Of a stretch of DNA of 64,000 bases, positions 55,240-63,895 are shown piece by piece (position 1 is the first letter of the stretch; every line of letters begins with the position of its first letter). The notes under the pieces are model-generated. The model was not told where the DNA came from. It searched no databases and saw only the letters and a program-made list of their open reading frames with translations. The DNA is taken from the NCBI RefSeq assembly GCF_009796745.1, contig NZ_CP047024.1, positions 3,968,001 to 4,032,000 of the forward strand, written 5' to 3'. This DNA is from Paraglaciecola sp. L1A13 (GTDB lineage Bacteria > Pseudomonadota > Gammaproteobacteria > Enterobacterales > Alteromonadaceae). The position numbers and the translations under genes were made by a program.

Positions 55240-57275
55240 GCTGGCAAATAGCACAATTTGGCGCATATACGGTATCTACGCCTGCTAATATGTCGTTAGT
55301 TCAATGCGCTATATTAGGCTCGATGTTACTGGCTGCATGGTTATTGGGTAATCTATTTATTTATCGCCGGTTATCTAAATCTAAGTTTTATGTTTCATGC
55401 TTACTATTAAGCCTAAATTCCTTAGCATTTATAGCACTTCTGGGAACCGTGTTAGATATCAACTATGTCAGTACACAAACTAATCAAGCCATATTCATTA
55501 CGCCTGGCGTAAGCCAAGATAAGCTAAACACAGTGGTCGATGATAAATCACTTAACAACAAGCTGTTTACGTTAGAGCGTAATTTGGATTTGGCCAATGC
55601 GATATATTTATCATCACCGTCTCTACTTGTTAAAACCATGCCTAATGTTAATAAAATAACGGTGTTGGGTGATGGATTAAGCCCATATCAATGGCAAGCC
55701 TTGTTCGCTAGTCAACCTAGATGGGGCAACACTCACACTAGCAGTATCGCCGTAGCATTCACGCCTGGAAATAAAACGGTAGGTTTAGTAAATATGAGTT
55801 GGAATAAACAACTCATCCTCGGTGAACGACTTACTATCAGTGGCGCCATACAAGGCCCTGACACGCGTGTTATTGCTGATAATAAAGACGTTATTAAATA
55901 TTCATTACAACTACTCTCACCAAGCGGTGATGTGCAACAAGAACTGATGCTAGAAGCCGGACAAGCATTTAACCTAAATACTCGACCTAAAGCAGCTGGC
56001 CAATGGCTCTATAAATTAAAGTTAATAGAACGAGGTAACGAGCAAAACATACTTGAGCTAAGCGACATAGCGGTATTTGTTGAAAAACCAGCTGGGCTGC
56101 GTTTGGCCATTTGGCAATCGTCGCCATCTTTCGAAACTAAGCATATTAAAGACTGGGTCGGCGCTGCGGGTAGTCAGGTGACAGTTGTCACACAAGTTAG
56201 TCAAGATGCCTATCTACGACAAACGTTCAATCAACCCGAAACGGATGCTGGGGATCACTCTGACGATGGTTTTTATAGCAATCAAGCGCTTGATAAGACA
56301 GATGTTTTGATAATCGATGGACGCGCACTCATACGCCTTTCAGCAAATGAACGGACACGATTACAAAAAGCGGTACAAGACGGATTAGGTTTGCTTATTT
56401 TAGCCGATAATGATTTAGCCAGTAGCAATCTGAACACAGATACACACCAAGAAAACAGTCTTAATATCCCAAAAGTACGAGAAGATAAACAAGCTGCAGA
56501 TGAGCTAGCTATCGGCAACGTCGATGGATACATAGCGCCAAGTAACGCCAATAGCAGTCAGTTACTTGGCGTATCTCCGCTAAGATTCAGCGATGAAAAA
56601 GGTGATGTATTACTCAAAGCCACGAATCAACGTGCCTTAGTTAAGCGTATCAAAAACGGGTTCGGGCAAGTAGCGCTTACCTTGTTACCGCGTACCTATG
56701 TGTGGAAACTCAATGAGACGCGAGGCGATTACACGTATCTGTGGCATTACTTGTTAAAACAAATTGCGCGTAATACCCAGCAAAATAAATGGCAAAACGA
56801 GCAGCAAGATCAACTAACGTTAGTACATAATCTCGTAAATGCGTGTTTGACTTCGCGCAGTGATGGATTAGATCTTGTCGAGCCACACGCGTTTATCGAG
56901 CGCGTTAACAACCAAGCCCTCACACAGCAGCCGTTATTTTTAAATCAACTTCCAGAACAGTCGGCTTGGTGGTGCGCTCACTATTGGCCTGAATTCCCTG
57001 GCTGGCATCGTATCTATACCGCTAAAACGCATACAACCGAACAAGCTAACAAGCAATTAACGGCATCAGTTACAGAGCAATACAGCTATGTCTATCCAAG
57101 TGATGCATGGCCTAGCTGGCAGCAGTCCATTAAACATTTAGCTAGCACAGAAGTAGCCGCATCAGCACCCGAAATCGCCGTGAATACATATGATAGTTCG
57201 TTACACAAAGGTTGGTTTTATGGCTTGTTGTTGCTACTACTGACCCTGTTATGGATAGCCCGGCGCTTGCTCTAA
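55236..57275 (+). CDS. Large membrane protein, GATase-like, last gene of the MoxR block
   Basis: The 679-residue protein has two N-terminal helices (about 19-38 and 48-70), a large soluble middle and a C-terminal helix (WFYGLLLLLLTLLWIARRLL). The middle has LIIDGRALIRLSANERTRLQ followed by KAVQDGLGLLILAD, resembling the glutamine-amidotransferase-like fold of membrane proteins placed after MoxR/DUF58 genes. The catalytic Cys is not evident, so a binding role is more likely. Overlap of 4 bp with the preceding gene (ATGA) indicates translational coupling. Function is unknown. Confidence 0.68.
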   Translation: MSWQIAQFGAYTVSTPANMSLVQCAILGSMLLAAWLLGNLFIYRRLSKSKFYVSCLLLSLNSLAFIALLGTVLDINYVSTQTNQAIFITPGVSQDKLNTVVDDKSLNNKLFTLERNLDLANAIYLSSPSLLVKTMPNVNKITVLGDGLSPYQWQALFASQPRWGNTHTSSIAVAFTPGNKTVGLVNMSWNKQLILGERLTISGAIQGPDTRVIADNKDVIKYSLQLLSPSGDVQQELMLEAGQAFNLNTRPKAAGQWLYKLKLIERGNEQNILELSDIAVFVEKPAGLRLAIWQSSPSFETKHIKDWVGAAGSQVTVVTQVSQDAYLRQTFNQPETDAGDHSDDGFYSNQALDKTDVLIIDGRALIRLSANERTRLQKAVQDGLGLLILADNDLASSNLNTDTHQENSLNIPKVREDKQAADELAIGNVDGYIAPSNANSSQLLGVSPLRFSDEKGDVLLKATNQRALVKRIKNGFGQVALTLLPRTYVWKLNETRGDYTYLWHYLLKQIARNTQQNKWQNEQQDQLTLVHNLVNACLTSRSDGLDLVEPHAFIERVNNQALTQQPLFLNQLPEQSAWWCAHYWPEFPGWHRIYTAKTHTTEQANKQLTASVTEQYSYVYPSDAWPSWQQSIKHLASTEVAASAPEIAVNTYDSSLHKGWFYGLLLLLLTLLWIARRLL

Positions 57276-57336
57276 AATTCTGAGCAAGCGCACGGTATGT
57301 AGGTAGTAATAAAGCGATAGTTATAAAACGGTTATT

Positions 57337-57945
57337 TTATAACGCAAAATAGGTTTTAATCCCTTCAAGAATACTGGCGGTAGCAACAGAAGCTAATATT
57401 AACCCCATTACGCGACTAACAATATTAGCCCCACCATTACCGATAACTTTATGAATTGGCCCAGCCGTTAACAGCAAAATAAGCGTAATTAAAAGCACTG
57501 ACAACATGATACCCGTTGTTGTGGCCTGTTCGGCTACAGTATACCGGGCATTCTCAGTTAGCATAACTGCAGCGAGCATAGCACCTGGGCTAGCGATAGA
57601 CGGCACTGCTAACGGGAAAATAGCCGTTTCAGTGACCGACTTAGCCATGCGAAGCTCACTCTTAGCTTTACCCTCACCAAAGATCATCGTTAACGCGAAA
57701 AGAAACAACACAATACCACCGGCTATTTCAAAGGCAGAAAGTGGTATTCCCATTGCTGACAGCACATACTCACCAGCCACAATGAAAAACAGCAGTATAC
57801 CGGCAGCGGCACAAATAGCTTTGTAGGCGATATGGCGCTTGGCTTTGGCATCAAAGTCTGTGGTAGTCGCAATAAAAACAGGCACGCTACCGATAGGGTC
57901 AATGACGGCAAAGAAGAAAATAAAAATCGGTATTAATTCGCTCAT
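57337..57945 (-). CDS. MarC family inner membrane protein
   Basis: The 202-residue protein has six hydrophobic helices and the MarC signature near the N-terminus (FFFAVIDPIGSVPVFIA). The second half repeats the pattern (PLAVPSIASPGAMLAAVML). MarC proteins were once linked to multiple antibiotic resistance, but no transport substrate is proven. It is convergent with the end of the MoxR block. Confidence 0.9.
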   Translation of the reverse strand: MSELIPIFIFFFAVIDPIGSVPVFIATTTDFDAKAKRHIAYKAICAAAGILLFFIVAGEYVLSAMGIPLSAFEIAGGIVLFLFALTMIFGEGKAKSELRMAKSVTETAIFPLAVPSIASPGAMLAAVMLTENARYTVAEQATTTGIMLSVLLITLILLLTAGPIHKVIGNGGANIVSRVMGLILASVATASILEGIKTYFAL

Positions 57946-58220
57946 ATGGCTCCTACGGAAGAAAAGTCACGGAGTAAGGTAATAAATACTACCCTAACAA
58001 GAGTGGGGGTGTTACCTAAATAATATGTTGAGAATTGATACTCCTTAGTAAATAAAATAACGACAAGGTGAAATGATTTAACACCGTTTAAGCGGGGAAT
58101 ATAGCATATAGAGGGCTATTTAGTCGATAGTAAAAGTGTTATCTAATGTATCTAGTAGTCGTGAAATAGGTAGGATAAGCGATTAAAATACGGCATCGTC
58201 GCTTAAGTGTAAGGTGTTTT

Positions 58221-58688
58221 TCACTGACAAATATCAACGAACTTTGCATTTAACACAGAGGCTAAATCATCTGGTGTGAGTGCTATTTCTAATCCTCGCT
58301 TACCCGCACTGACGTAAAAGGTCTGTAGTTGACATGCGGAACTATCAATAATTGTCATCAAGGTCTTTTTTTGCCCCAAAGGACTCACGCCACCTAGCAC
58401 ATATCCGGTCACTCGCTCGACTTCTGCTTTATCAGCCATTTGTGCCTTTTTTGCCCCCGCTGACTTCGCCAATAACTTCATACTGAGCTTATGCTCAACG
58501 GGCAATATGGCTACGCATAGAGCTTGTGTATCGAGCTTCACCACCAGTGTTTTAAACACTAAGTTAGCAGCTAGGTTTAATTTCTGTGCAGCCTCTAAAC
58601 CAAATGATTCGGCATTCGCATCATGTGCATACTGCAGCACTTCGTGCGCAATTTTATACTTGAGCAATAAGTTAATCGCAGGTGTCAT
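58221..58688 (-). CDS. ybaK: Cys-tRNA(Pro) deacylase YbaK/EbsC-type
   Basis: This 155-residue enzyme belongs to the YbaK group of the INS editing superfamily (LKYKIAHEVLQYAHD; VFKTLVVKL; GVSPLGQKKTLMTIIDSSA). It removes Cys wrongly attached to tRNA-Pro and so corrects prolyl-tRNA synthetase. Lys at VFKTLVV fits the family's essential Lys. It lies 37 bp downstream of ubiH in the same direction and may be in the same transcript. Length is typical. Confidence 0.93.
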   Translation of the reverse strand: MTPAINLLLKYKIAHEVLQYAHDANAESFGLEAAQKLNLAANLVFKTLVVKLDTQALCVAILPVEHKLSMKLLAKSAGAKKAQMADKAEVERVTGYVLGGVSPLGQKKTLMTIIDSSACQLQTFYVSAGKRGLEIALTPDDLASVLNAKFVDICQ

Positions 58689-58725
58689 GTTATACCTTTT
58701 ATTGTGTTTTCCGATTAATCCCGAG

Positions 58726-59940
58726 TTATTTTTTATCCATGGCTAAAACAGGAAGCTCACCACTTAAACCAATGGCATGGCGCACAATATTTTGTTTAGC
58801 CTTGGGTAAATGATTCATCGCCGATAAGCCAATATCCCGAACAAGTTTTTGTACAGGGTTAGCGCCGTCAAACAAGCGCTTAAACGATTCCATTGTGGCA
58901 ATCATTTTTACAGCTTCTGTTTTACGCCAGCGCTCGTATGGGCGTAAATTTTTGCCTAGGCCAATATCTTTACCTTGCTCTGAGATTTTAATAACTTGCT
59001 CGGCTAAGGCCACAGCGTCCATGATACCAAGATTTGCGCCCTGGCCTGCTAGCGGGTGAACAGTATGTGCAGCATCGCCAACCAAAGCGACTCGATCCGT
59101 CACCCACTGCCTAGCATAACGCATTTTAAGCGGGAAACTTTGACGCTCGCTAACAACCTCACATATGCCCAATCGCATATCAAATGTGGCCATTAATGCT
59201 TTCGCAAAAGCTTCGTTATCTAAACTCATCAGCTGTTTAGCCATTGGTTCTTGCTGAGACCAAACGATTGAACAATGGTGCTCATCCCACAAGGGTAAAA
59301 ACGCAAGAGGCCCATGGGCCGTAAATACTTGACGTGCGGTATTTTCATGGGGGAACTGAGTTTTGATAGTTGCAACAATCGAGTGATGCTCATAGTCCCA
59401 AAATGTGAGGGGTAAATTAGCGTTTTGACGTACCATCGAGTTGGCGCCGTCTGCTCCTACGATAAGGCGCGCACTGAGCATAGTGTCATCATCTAACGTT
59501 AAGAAGCTCTCTTGCTGGCCAAACACCATCTTATTGACTTTGTTGGGCGCAATAAGGGTGATTTTGGCACTTTGCTGTGCGCGTAACCATAATGCACGAC
59601 GTAAATTCTGATTTTCGACTACATGACCTAAATAAGACTGCTGCACATCGTCATGAGAAAAGCCTATATTGGCAAAACTGTCTTGATCCCATACTGACAT
59701 ATGTTGATAAGCACATAGACGAGATTGATCAAGAAGTTGCCACGCACCTAATTTTTGCATAACCGTTTGCGTAGCAAGGGTGAAAGTACTTACGCGCAAA
59801 TGCGGCGTAACACCCAATGGCTTATCACCGACTTGAGCGTCAATAACCGCAACATTAAGTTCACTGGTAGCTAACGTTAGTGCTACGGTTAAACCGACAA
59901 CACCACCACCGATGACAACCACATCATAACTTTGCATCAA
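58726..59940 (-). CDS. ubiH: Ubiquinone-biosynthesis FAD monooxygenase
   Basis: The 404-residue enzyme has the FAD dinucleotide-binding motif VVIGGGVVGLTVALTLA, the middle DG motif (GADGANSMVRQ) and the GDAAHTVHPLAGQGANLGI motif of the UbiH/UbiI/UbiF family. The aerobic hydroxylation step is UbiH-like (C4) because of its place directly after pepP, as in E. coli. UbiI, the usual next gene, is absent here; ybaK follows instead. UbiF or UbiI identity cannot be excluded by sequence alone. Confidence 0.88.
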   Translation of the reverse strand: MMQSYDVVVIGGGVVGLTVALTLATSELNVAVIDAQVGDKPLGVTPHLRVSTFTLATQTVMQKLGAWQLLDQSRLCAYQHMSVWDQDSFANIGFSHDDVQQSYLGHVVENQNLRRALWLRAQQSAKITLIAPNKVNKMVFGQQESFLTLDDDTMLSARLIVGADGANSMVRQNANLPLTFWDYEHHSIVATIKTQFPHENTARQVFTAHGPLAFLPLWDEHHCSIVWSQQEPMAKQLMSLDNEAFAKALMATFDMRLGICEVVSERQSFPLKMRYARQWVTDRVALVGDAAHTVHPLAGQGANLGIMDAVALAEQVIKISEQGKDIGLGKNLRPYERWRKTEAVKMIATMESFKRLFDGANPVQKLVRDIGLSAMNHLPKAKQNIVRHAIGLSGELPVLAMDKK

Positions 59941-59984
59941 TTGCTGTCCTATTTAGGGTTTCGTTTCATTGCGTAAACTTACGA

Positions 59985-61313
59985 CTAGACATTGCGCTGC
60001 GCCATGAGCGCTTCTATTTGCTCAATTTCTTTTGGTACACCGTGGGTCAGCACTTCATGCCCTCTTTCAGTCACTAGCAGGTTATCTTCTATTCGAATAC
60101 CTATACCTCGCCACCGCCTTGCTACTGGCGCATCATGGGCGATATAAATACCGGGTTCGATAGTTAATACCATACCTGGCGCTAATGGCCGGTCACGCCC
60201 GTCGACTTTGTAATTACCCACGTCGTGCACATCAAGCCCTAACCAGTGGCTCAAGCCATGCATAAAAAAGGCTTTGTAATGCTGATGTTCAATATTCTCT
60301 GCTGCAGTGCCCTGTAGCAAACCTAATTCGAGAAGCCCGTTAGTTATTACCTCTACCACTACTCGGTTTGCTTTAGATACAGTGCCACCGGGTTTAATAC
60401 AGTCAAATGCCGCTATTTGCGCATCCAGTACTAACTGATACAACTCACGTTGTTCAGCTGAAAATTTCCCTGATACAGGAAATGTCCGACTGATGTCAGC
60501 TGCGTAGCCTTGTAATTCACACCCAGCATCAATTAATACCAGATCGCCCGCTTTTAGTTCATCGCTGTTTTCGGTGTAGTGCAAAATACAGGCGTTCTCA
60601 CCACACCCGACAATTGTGCTATATGCAGGATGTTTTGCGCCTTGCATGGCAAATTCATGGTGTAGCACTGCTTCTAATTGATACTCAAAACGCCCAGTCT
60701 GAGCAAACTGCATGGCTTTTATATGAGCTTGCGCACTTATTTCAGCTGCCCTACGCATAATATTGACTTCGTAAGGAGACTTAAACAAACGCATTTCATC
60801 TAATAACGCTCGGCTGTCGACTAAGCTCGCAGGAGCACTTTGACTCTGCCTAGGTGCACTACGAAGCTGAGATAAACAATCCAATATGCGTTCTTCGCTC
60901 TCAGGATATTCATTTAAAGCGAAATAGAGTTGCTGATGACCATCTATTAATTCAAGCAATCTTTCATCTATGTCTTCGATATCAAATACAATATCAAAGC
61001 CAAATTGTTGTTTTGCCACGCGAGGGCCAATACGTCGACCCTGCCACATCTCAACATTCGGGTCTTTGTCCTGACAAAACAATACGCAAAGGCCCACGGG
61101 ATATTCAGCAGAATTAGATAAAATCAGCCACGCGTCAGGTTCGGGAAAACCGCATAGGTAATGAAAATAGCTGTCTTGGCGAAATGGAAATTCTGTGTCC
61201 CGGCTACGCGTCAATAACGTCGCGCTTGGCACAATACAAATGCTATTGCTTTGCATTTTACTTAGTAGTTGTTGGCGCCGCTCAATGAACTCATTTTTAG
61301 CAAAATCTATCAT
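59985..61313 (-). CDS. pepP: Xaa-Pro aminopeptidase P
   Basis: This 442-residue cytoplasmic peptidase removes an N-terminal residue before proline. It has an N-terminal domain of about 170 residues and the M24 pita-bread domain with metal ligands in LIDAGCELQGYAADISRTF (two Asp), the His in HGLSHWLGLDVHD, the Glu in TIEPGIY and the Glu in IRIEDNLLV. It follows ygfB by 13 bp and precedes ubiH by 44 bp, the conserved order. No signal peptide is present, unlike the M24 protein at 42 kb. Confidence 0.95.
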   Translation of the reverse strand: MIDFAKNEFIERRQQLLSKMQSNSICIVPSATLLTRSRDTEFPFRQDSYFHYLCGFPEPDAWLILSNSAEYPVGLCVLFCQDKDPNVEMWQGRRIGPRVAKQQFGFDIVFDIEDIDERLLELIDGHQQLYFALNEYPESEERILDCLSQLRSAPRQSQSAPASLVDSRALLDEMRLFKSPYEVNIMRRAAEISAQAHIKAMQFAQTGRFEYQLEAVLHHEFAMQGAKHPAYSTIVGCGENACILHYTENSDELKAGDLVLIDAGCELQGYAADISRTFPVSGKFSAEQRELYQLVLDAQIAAFDCIKPGGTVSKANRVVVEVITNGLLELGLLQGTAAENIEHQHYKAFFMHGLSHWLGLDVHDVGNYKVDGRDRPLAPGMVLTIEPGIYIAHDAPVARRWRGIGIRIEDNLLVTERGHEVLTHGVPKEIEQIEALMAQRNV

Positions 61314-61326
61314 GCCATTAACATAC

Positions 61327-61896
61327 TTAATGAACCGTTTTTGGTTGGCTTTGTTGTTCTTCAGGCGATTTGCCTAATTCGTTGAAACACAACATCGCAC
61401 TGACACGCACGTATTCAACTACCTCGAATAATGCCTGTTCAAACTCTTCTCCTTCGGCCATTTGTTCATCCATACGAGCGATGTCGGCAAAATCTTCAAG
61501 GGCTTCTTTTACATCATCAGAACAATTAGTGAGATCGTCTTGATGTAAGCCAAAACCAAGCATAAAACCTTGAACCCATTCGAGTAAGGCCTGACCACGT
61601 TCATTAATAGGAGCGGCATCATCTGGCAAACAAAGGGCGAACGAGAAATCGCTTTCAAGTAATTGCTGGCAAGTTTCGTTATACAACTCTGTCAACAACT
61701 GCACAATTTCTTTTGTTAACGGCTCACCTTGATTAACAAAATCTGCCACCGCGTCAACCCAATCTTGGGATTCTAAAGGCATTCCACCACCTAGCATGCC
61801 GCAAAACAGCCCTTGAATTTCAGCTGCACTGGCTAAAATATTATTGCGCTGCAGCGCGGCCGTAATCTGTTCGTAGTTTTGTTGTTGAGTATTCAA
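61327..61896 (-). CDS. ygfB: YgfB/UPF0149 family protein
   Basis: The 189-residue acidic protein has the UPF0149 pattern (AAEIQGLFCGMLGGGMPLES; LPDDAAPINERGQALLEWVQ; GFMLGFG; DVKEALEDFADIAR). Its biochemical role is not known in most bacteria; in Pseudomonas a homologue counters a regulator of ampDh3. It is the first gene of the ygfB-pepP-ubiH operon and divergent from 6S RNA, the order found in E. coli except that zapA is absent. Confidence 0.9.
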   Translation of the reverse strand: MNTQQQNYEQITAALQRNNILASAAEIQGLFCGMLGGGMPLESQDWVDAVADFVNQGEPLTKEIVQLLTELYNETCQQLLESDFSFALCLPDDAAPINERGQALLEWVQGFMLGFGLHQDDLTNCSDDVKEALEDFADIARMDEQMAEGEEFEQALFEVVEYVRVSAMLCFNELGKSPEEQQSQPKTVH

Positions 61897-62016
61897 AGCA
61901 GTATCCCGTATTGTTAATGCTTGATTCTATCACTATGGTCAAATCAGGTCATGCCCAGCACATGAGTAATTTGCCAGTAAGTGAAATGAAATTGGAACAT
62001 TCCCCCCAGAACATAC

Positions 62017-62022
62017 TATAAT
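62017..62022 (+). promoter_or_regulatory. -10 element upstream of 6S RNA
   Basis: A consensus TATAAT at 62017-62022 is followed about 84 bp later by the 6S 5' end, so a precursor transcript starting near 62029 would be processed, as happens to the longer 6S precursor in E. coli. The -35 is poor (TGGAAC, spacing 18). A second weak -10 (TACTAT) overlaps the mature 5' end. Confidence 0.45.
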
Positions 62023-62105
62023 GGCGTCGAATTCGCGGTTGTGATTATGCAAGCATAAAAGTAATCGATTTTCGTTCAAAACATGCTCAACAATGTGCAT
62101 GTACT

Positions 62106-62288
62106 ATGTCTCCTGGGATGTTTGCCAGTTCAGTAATGTCCCTGGCCGATGCTTTTTACCTAGGAAGTTGATTCCATCGCTATTGCGCAAGCTCGGCTCG
62201 TATCGAGACGCCTACGGCAATGATGATACTTCCGCCCTGAACTTTCGGTTCACGGGCGTACACCGAACAGCGGCATTTCGGGAGACAC
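62106..62288 (+). ncRNA. ssrS: 6S RNA
   Basis: This approximately 183-nt RNA has the terminal stem TGTCTCC (62107-62113) and GGAGACA (62281-62287), followed inside by GGGATGTTTGCC and GCGGCATTTCGG, closely like the E. coli ends (TCTCTGAGATGTTCGC and GCGGCATCTCGGAGA). The centre has the long interrupted helix with an open bulge that mimics a melted promoter, binding sigma-70 RNA polymerase in stationary phase. Divergence from ygfB is the conserved location. In E. coli it lies between zapA and ygfA; both are missing here. An apparent reading frame through it (62093-62311) is spurious. Confidence 0.92.
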
Positions 62289-62297
62289 CAATCTTAC

Positions 62298-62380
62298 ATA
62301 TACCCAAGTGACTTCGAAATAACGGATTAAGAGTTGCTTGTACGGCCACTCACGACTGGTTTAAAGTTATTTGGGTATAT
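62298..62380. repeat. Imperfect inverted-repeat element after 6S RNA
   Basis: ATATACCCAAGTGACTT (62298-62314) and AAGTTATTTGGGTATAT (62364-62380) form a 17-bp inverted repeat with two mismatches, both wobble-type. An 83-bp unit with terminal repeats of this kind resembles small mobile or MITE-like elements with TATACCCAA ends. It may also act as an RNA stem after 6S. No target duplication was confirmed. Confidence 0.55.
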
Positions 62381-62473
62381 GATATCGATGAAATTTTTAT
62401 TTTTATCGTCCTACTGCATTTATACTTCAAGGATGAAAAATATGCACTTCAAGCACATTTACAAGTGGCCTAA

Positions 62474-62884
62474 ATGAATCAAGAAACAATAATACGCCAA
62501 CGCGGCGCCATTATCGTAGATGCACTTAATGACGTGGTGAAATGGAAATACGATGATTTTAATCGTGCATTATTAGCTGAATTTTCGGCTGATAAAGCTC
62601 AGCAGGTCAATGCGATTGTGCGTCAACATTTTACTGTCGAGTGGGACGTGACTAACGTCAAGCAAGCTCCAAATTTAATGAAACACTTAGCCGGGAAATA
62701 CGCCCGTCTAAGCAAAAAACAGAAACTATATTACCCTCAGCAAGATGAGCGCCCTGACGTTATGCTTGCTTGGTGGCCTTGGGGCCACGGGGCAACCGTC
62801 TCGATCAGATTATTTATTGTCAATCAAGAACCATTTGTTTCAAAAAAACCTCTACTGAAACGAATTTTTCCTTTTCTGAATTGA
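62474..62884 (+). CDS. Unknown 136-residue protein
   Basis: I do not recognise a family. The sequence is basic and has a conserved-looking central block (HFTVEWDVTNVKQAPNLMKH and GKYARLSKKQKLYYP) and a Trp-rich stretch (MLAWWPWGHGATVSI). No signal or membrane helix is present. It occupies the position of ygfA in E. coli relative to 6S, but is not 5-formyltetrahydrofolate cyclo-ligase. It lies about 90 bp before the ribokinase gene, so possible co-expression with it cannot be excluded. The start ATG has only a weak ribosome-binding site. Confidence 0.6.
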   Translation: MNQETIIRQRGAIIVDALNDVVKWKYDDFNRALLAEFSADKAQQVNAIVRQHFTVEWDVTNVKQAPNLMKHLAGKYARLSKKQKLYYPQQDERPDVMLAWWPWGHGATVSIRLFIVNQEPFVSKKPLLKRIFPFLN

Positions 62885-62977
62885 AAAGAGCTAAATCTTG
62901 TTACTTATATGGGACATATATACAGTTTCTCGGTTAGAATAATGCCAAAATGATATAAACTTTCGGAATTACTCTAT

Positions 62978-63874
62978 ATGGCCGTTATTAATTTTGGTTC
63001 TATCAATGTGGACCATGTTTATCAGGTTGAGCACTTCGTTCAACCTGGTGAGACCTTAGCCTCGACTCATTATCAATGTTTATTGGGTGGTAAAGGCGCG
63101 AACCAATCTATCGCGCTTGCTAAAGCCGGGGCTGATGTACGCCACGTTGGTCGTATCAATGAATCTGACGCCAACTTCAAACAGATCATGATAAAACACA
63201 ATATTAATTGTAAATTTGTAGCTTGCACCGAAAGCCCTTCTGGCCATGCCATTATACAAGTCACGCCATCTGGCGAAAATGCTATTGTGTTATTTGGTGG
63301 CGCTAACCATGAAATTACGTCCAAAGAAGTAATGGCGGCTCTGGATGACGTAAAATCCAGTGATTGGGTATTAACGCAGAATGAGACTAGCGCCATTGAT
63401 GAAGTACTCAAACAAGCTAAAGAAAAAGGTCTCAAAGTCGCGTTCAACCCTGCCCCGATGACAGAGTCAGTTAAGCAACTGCCATTTGAGTGTATTGACC
63501 TTTTGATCGTTAACGAAGTTGAAGCACAAGAAATTTCCGGCCATAGCGACTTAGATAGCATGGCGCAATACTTTAGTGCTAACTGGCCAAAGAGCGAAAT
63601 CATTATCACGCTAGGTAAGGCTGGGGTGTGCATGCTCAAAAACGATCGCAGAATTGAAGTTGATGCATTTGTAGTGGATGCGGTTGATACCACAGCGGCC
63701 GGTGATACCTTTATTGGTTTCTTCTTATCGGCTTACAGCCAGCACACGGATGCAAAAACAGCGCTTACCCGCGCTTGTGCTGCATCTGCACTTGCGGTTA
63801 CTCAAGTGGGCGCAGCCCAATCTATTCCAGATGAAGAACAAGTAAATCGTTTTCTTGCTAAACATAATTGCTAA
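62978..63874 (+). CDS. rbsK: Ribokinase
   Basis: This 298-residue PfkB-family sugar kinase has the N-terminal GGKGANQSIALAKAGADV motif and the C-terminal DTTAAGDTFIGFF, with the catalytic Asp and anion hole written AAGD as in E. coli RbsK. The N-terminal NFGSINVDHVYQV matches ribokinase. It phosphorylates D-ribose at O5. A nucleoside hydrolase gene follows 21 bp later, so the ribose likely comes from nucleosides. No rbs transporter is visible in the window. Confidence 0.92.
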   Translation: MAVINFGSINVDHVYQVEHFVQPGETLASTHYQCLLGGKGANQSIALAKAGADVRHVGRINESDANFKQIMIKHNINCKFVACTESPSGHAIIQVTPSGENAIVLFGGANHEITSKEVMAALDDVKSSDWVLTQNETSAIDEVLKQAKEKGLKVAFNPAPMTESVKQLPFECIDLLIVNEVEAQEISGHSDLDSMAQYFSANWPKSEIIITLGKAGVCMLKNDRRIEVDAFVVDAVDTTAAGDTFIGFFLSAYSQHTDAKTALTRACAASALAVTQVGAAQSIPDEEQVNRFLAKHNC

Positions 63875-63895
63875 CCCACATTCAACGAGGACCCT

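Noticed and set aside
62093..62311. 72-residue reading frame
   Set aside because: It lies entirely over 6S RNA, whose structure explains the sequence.
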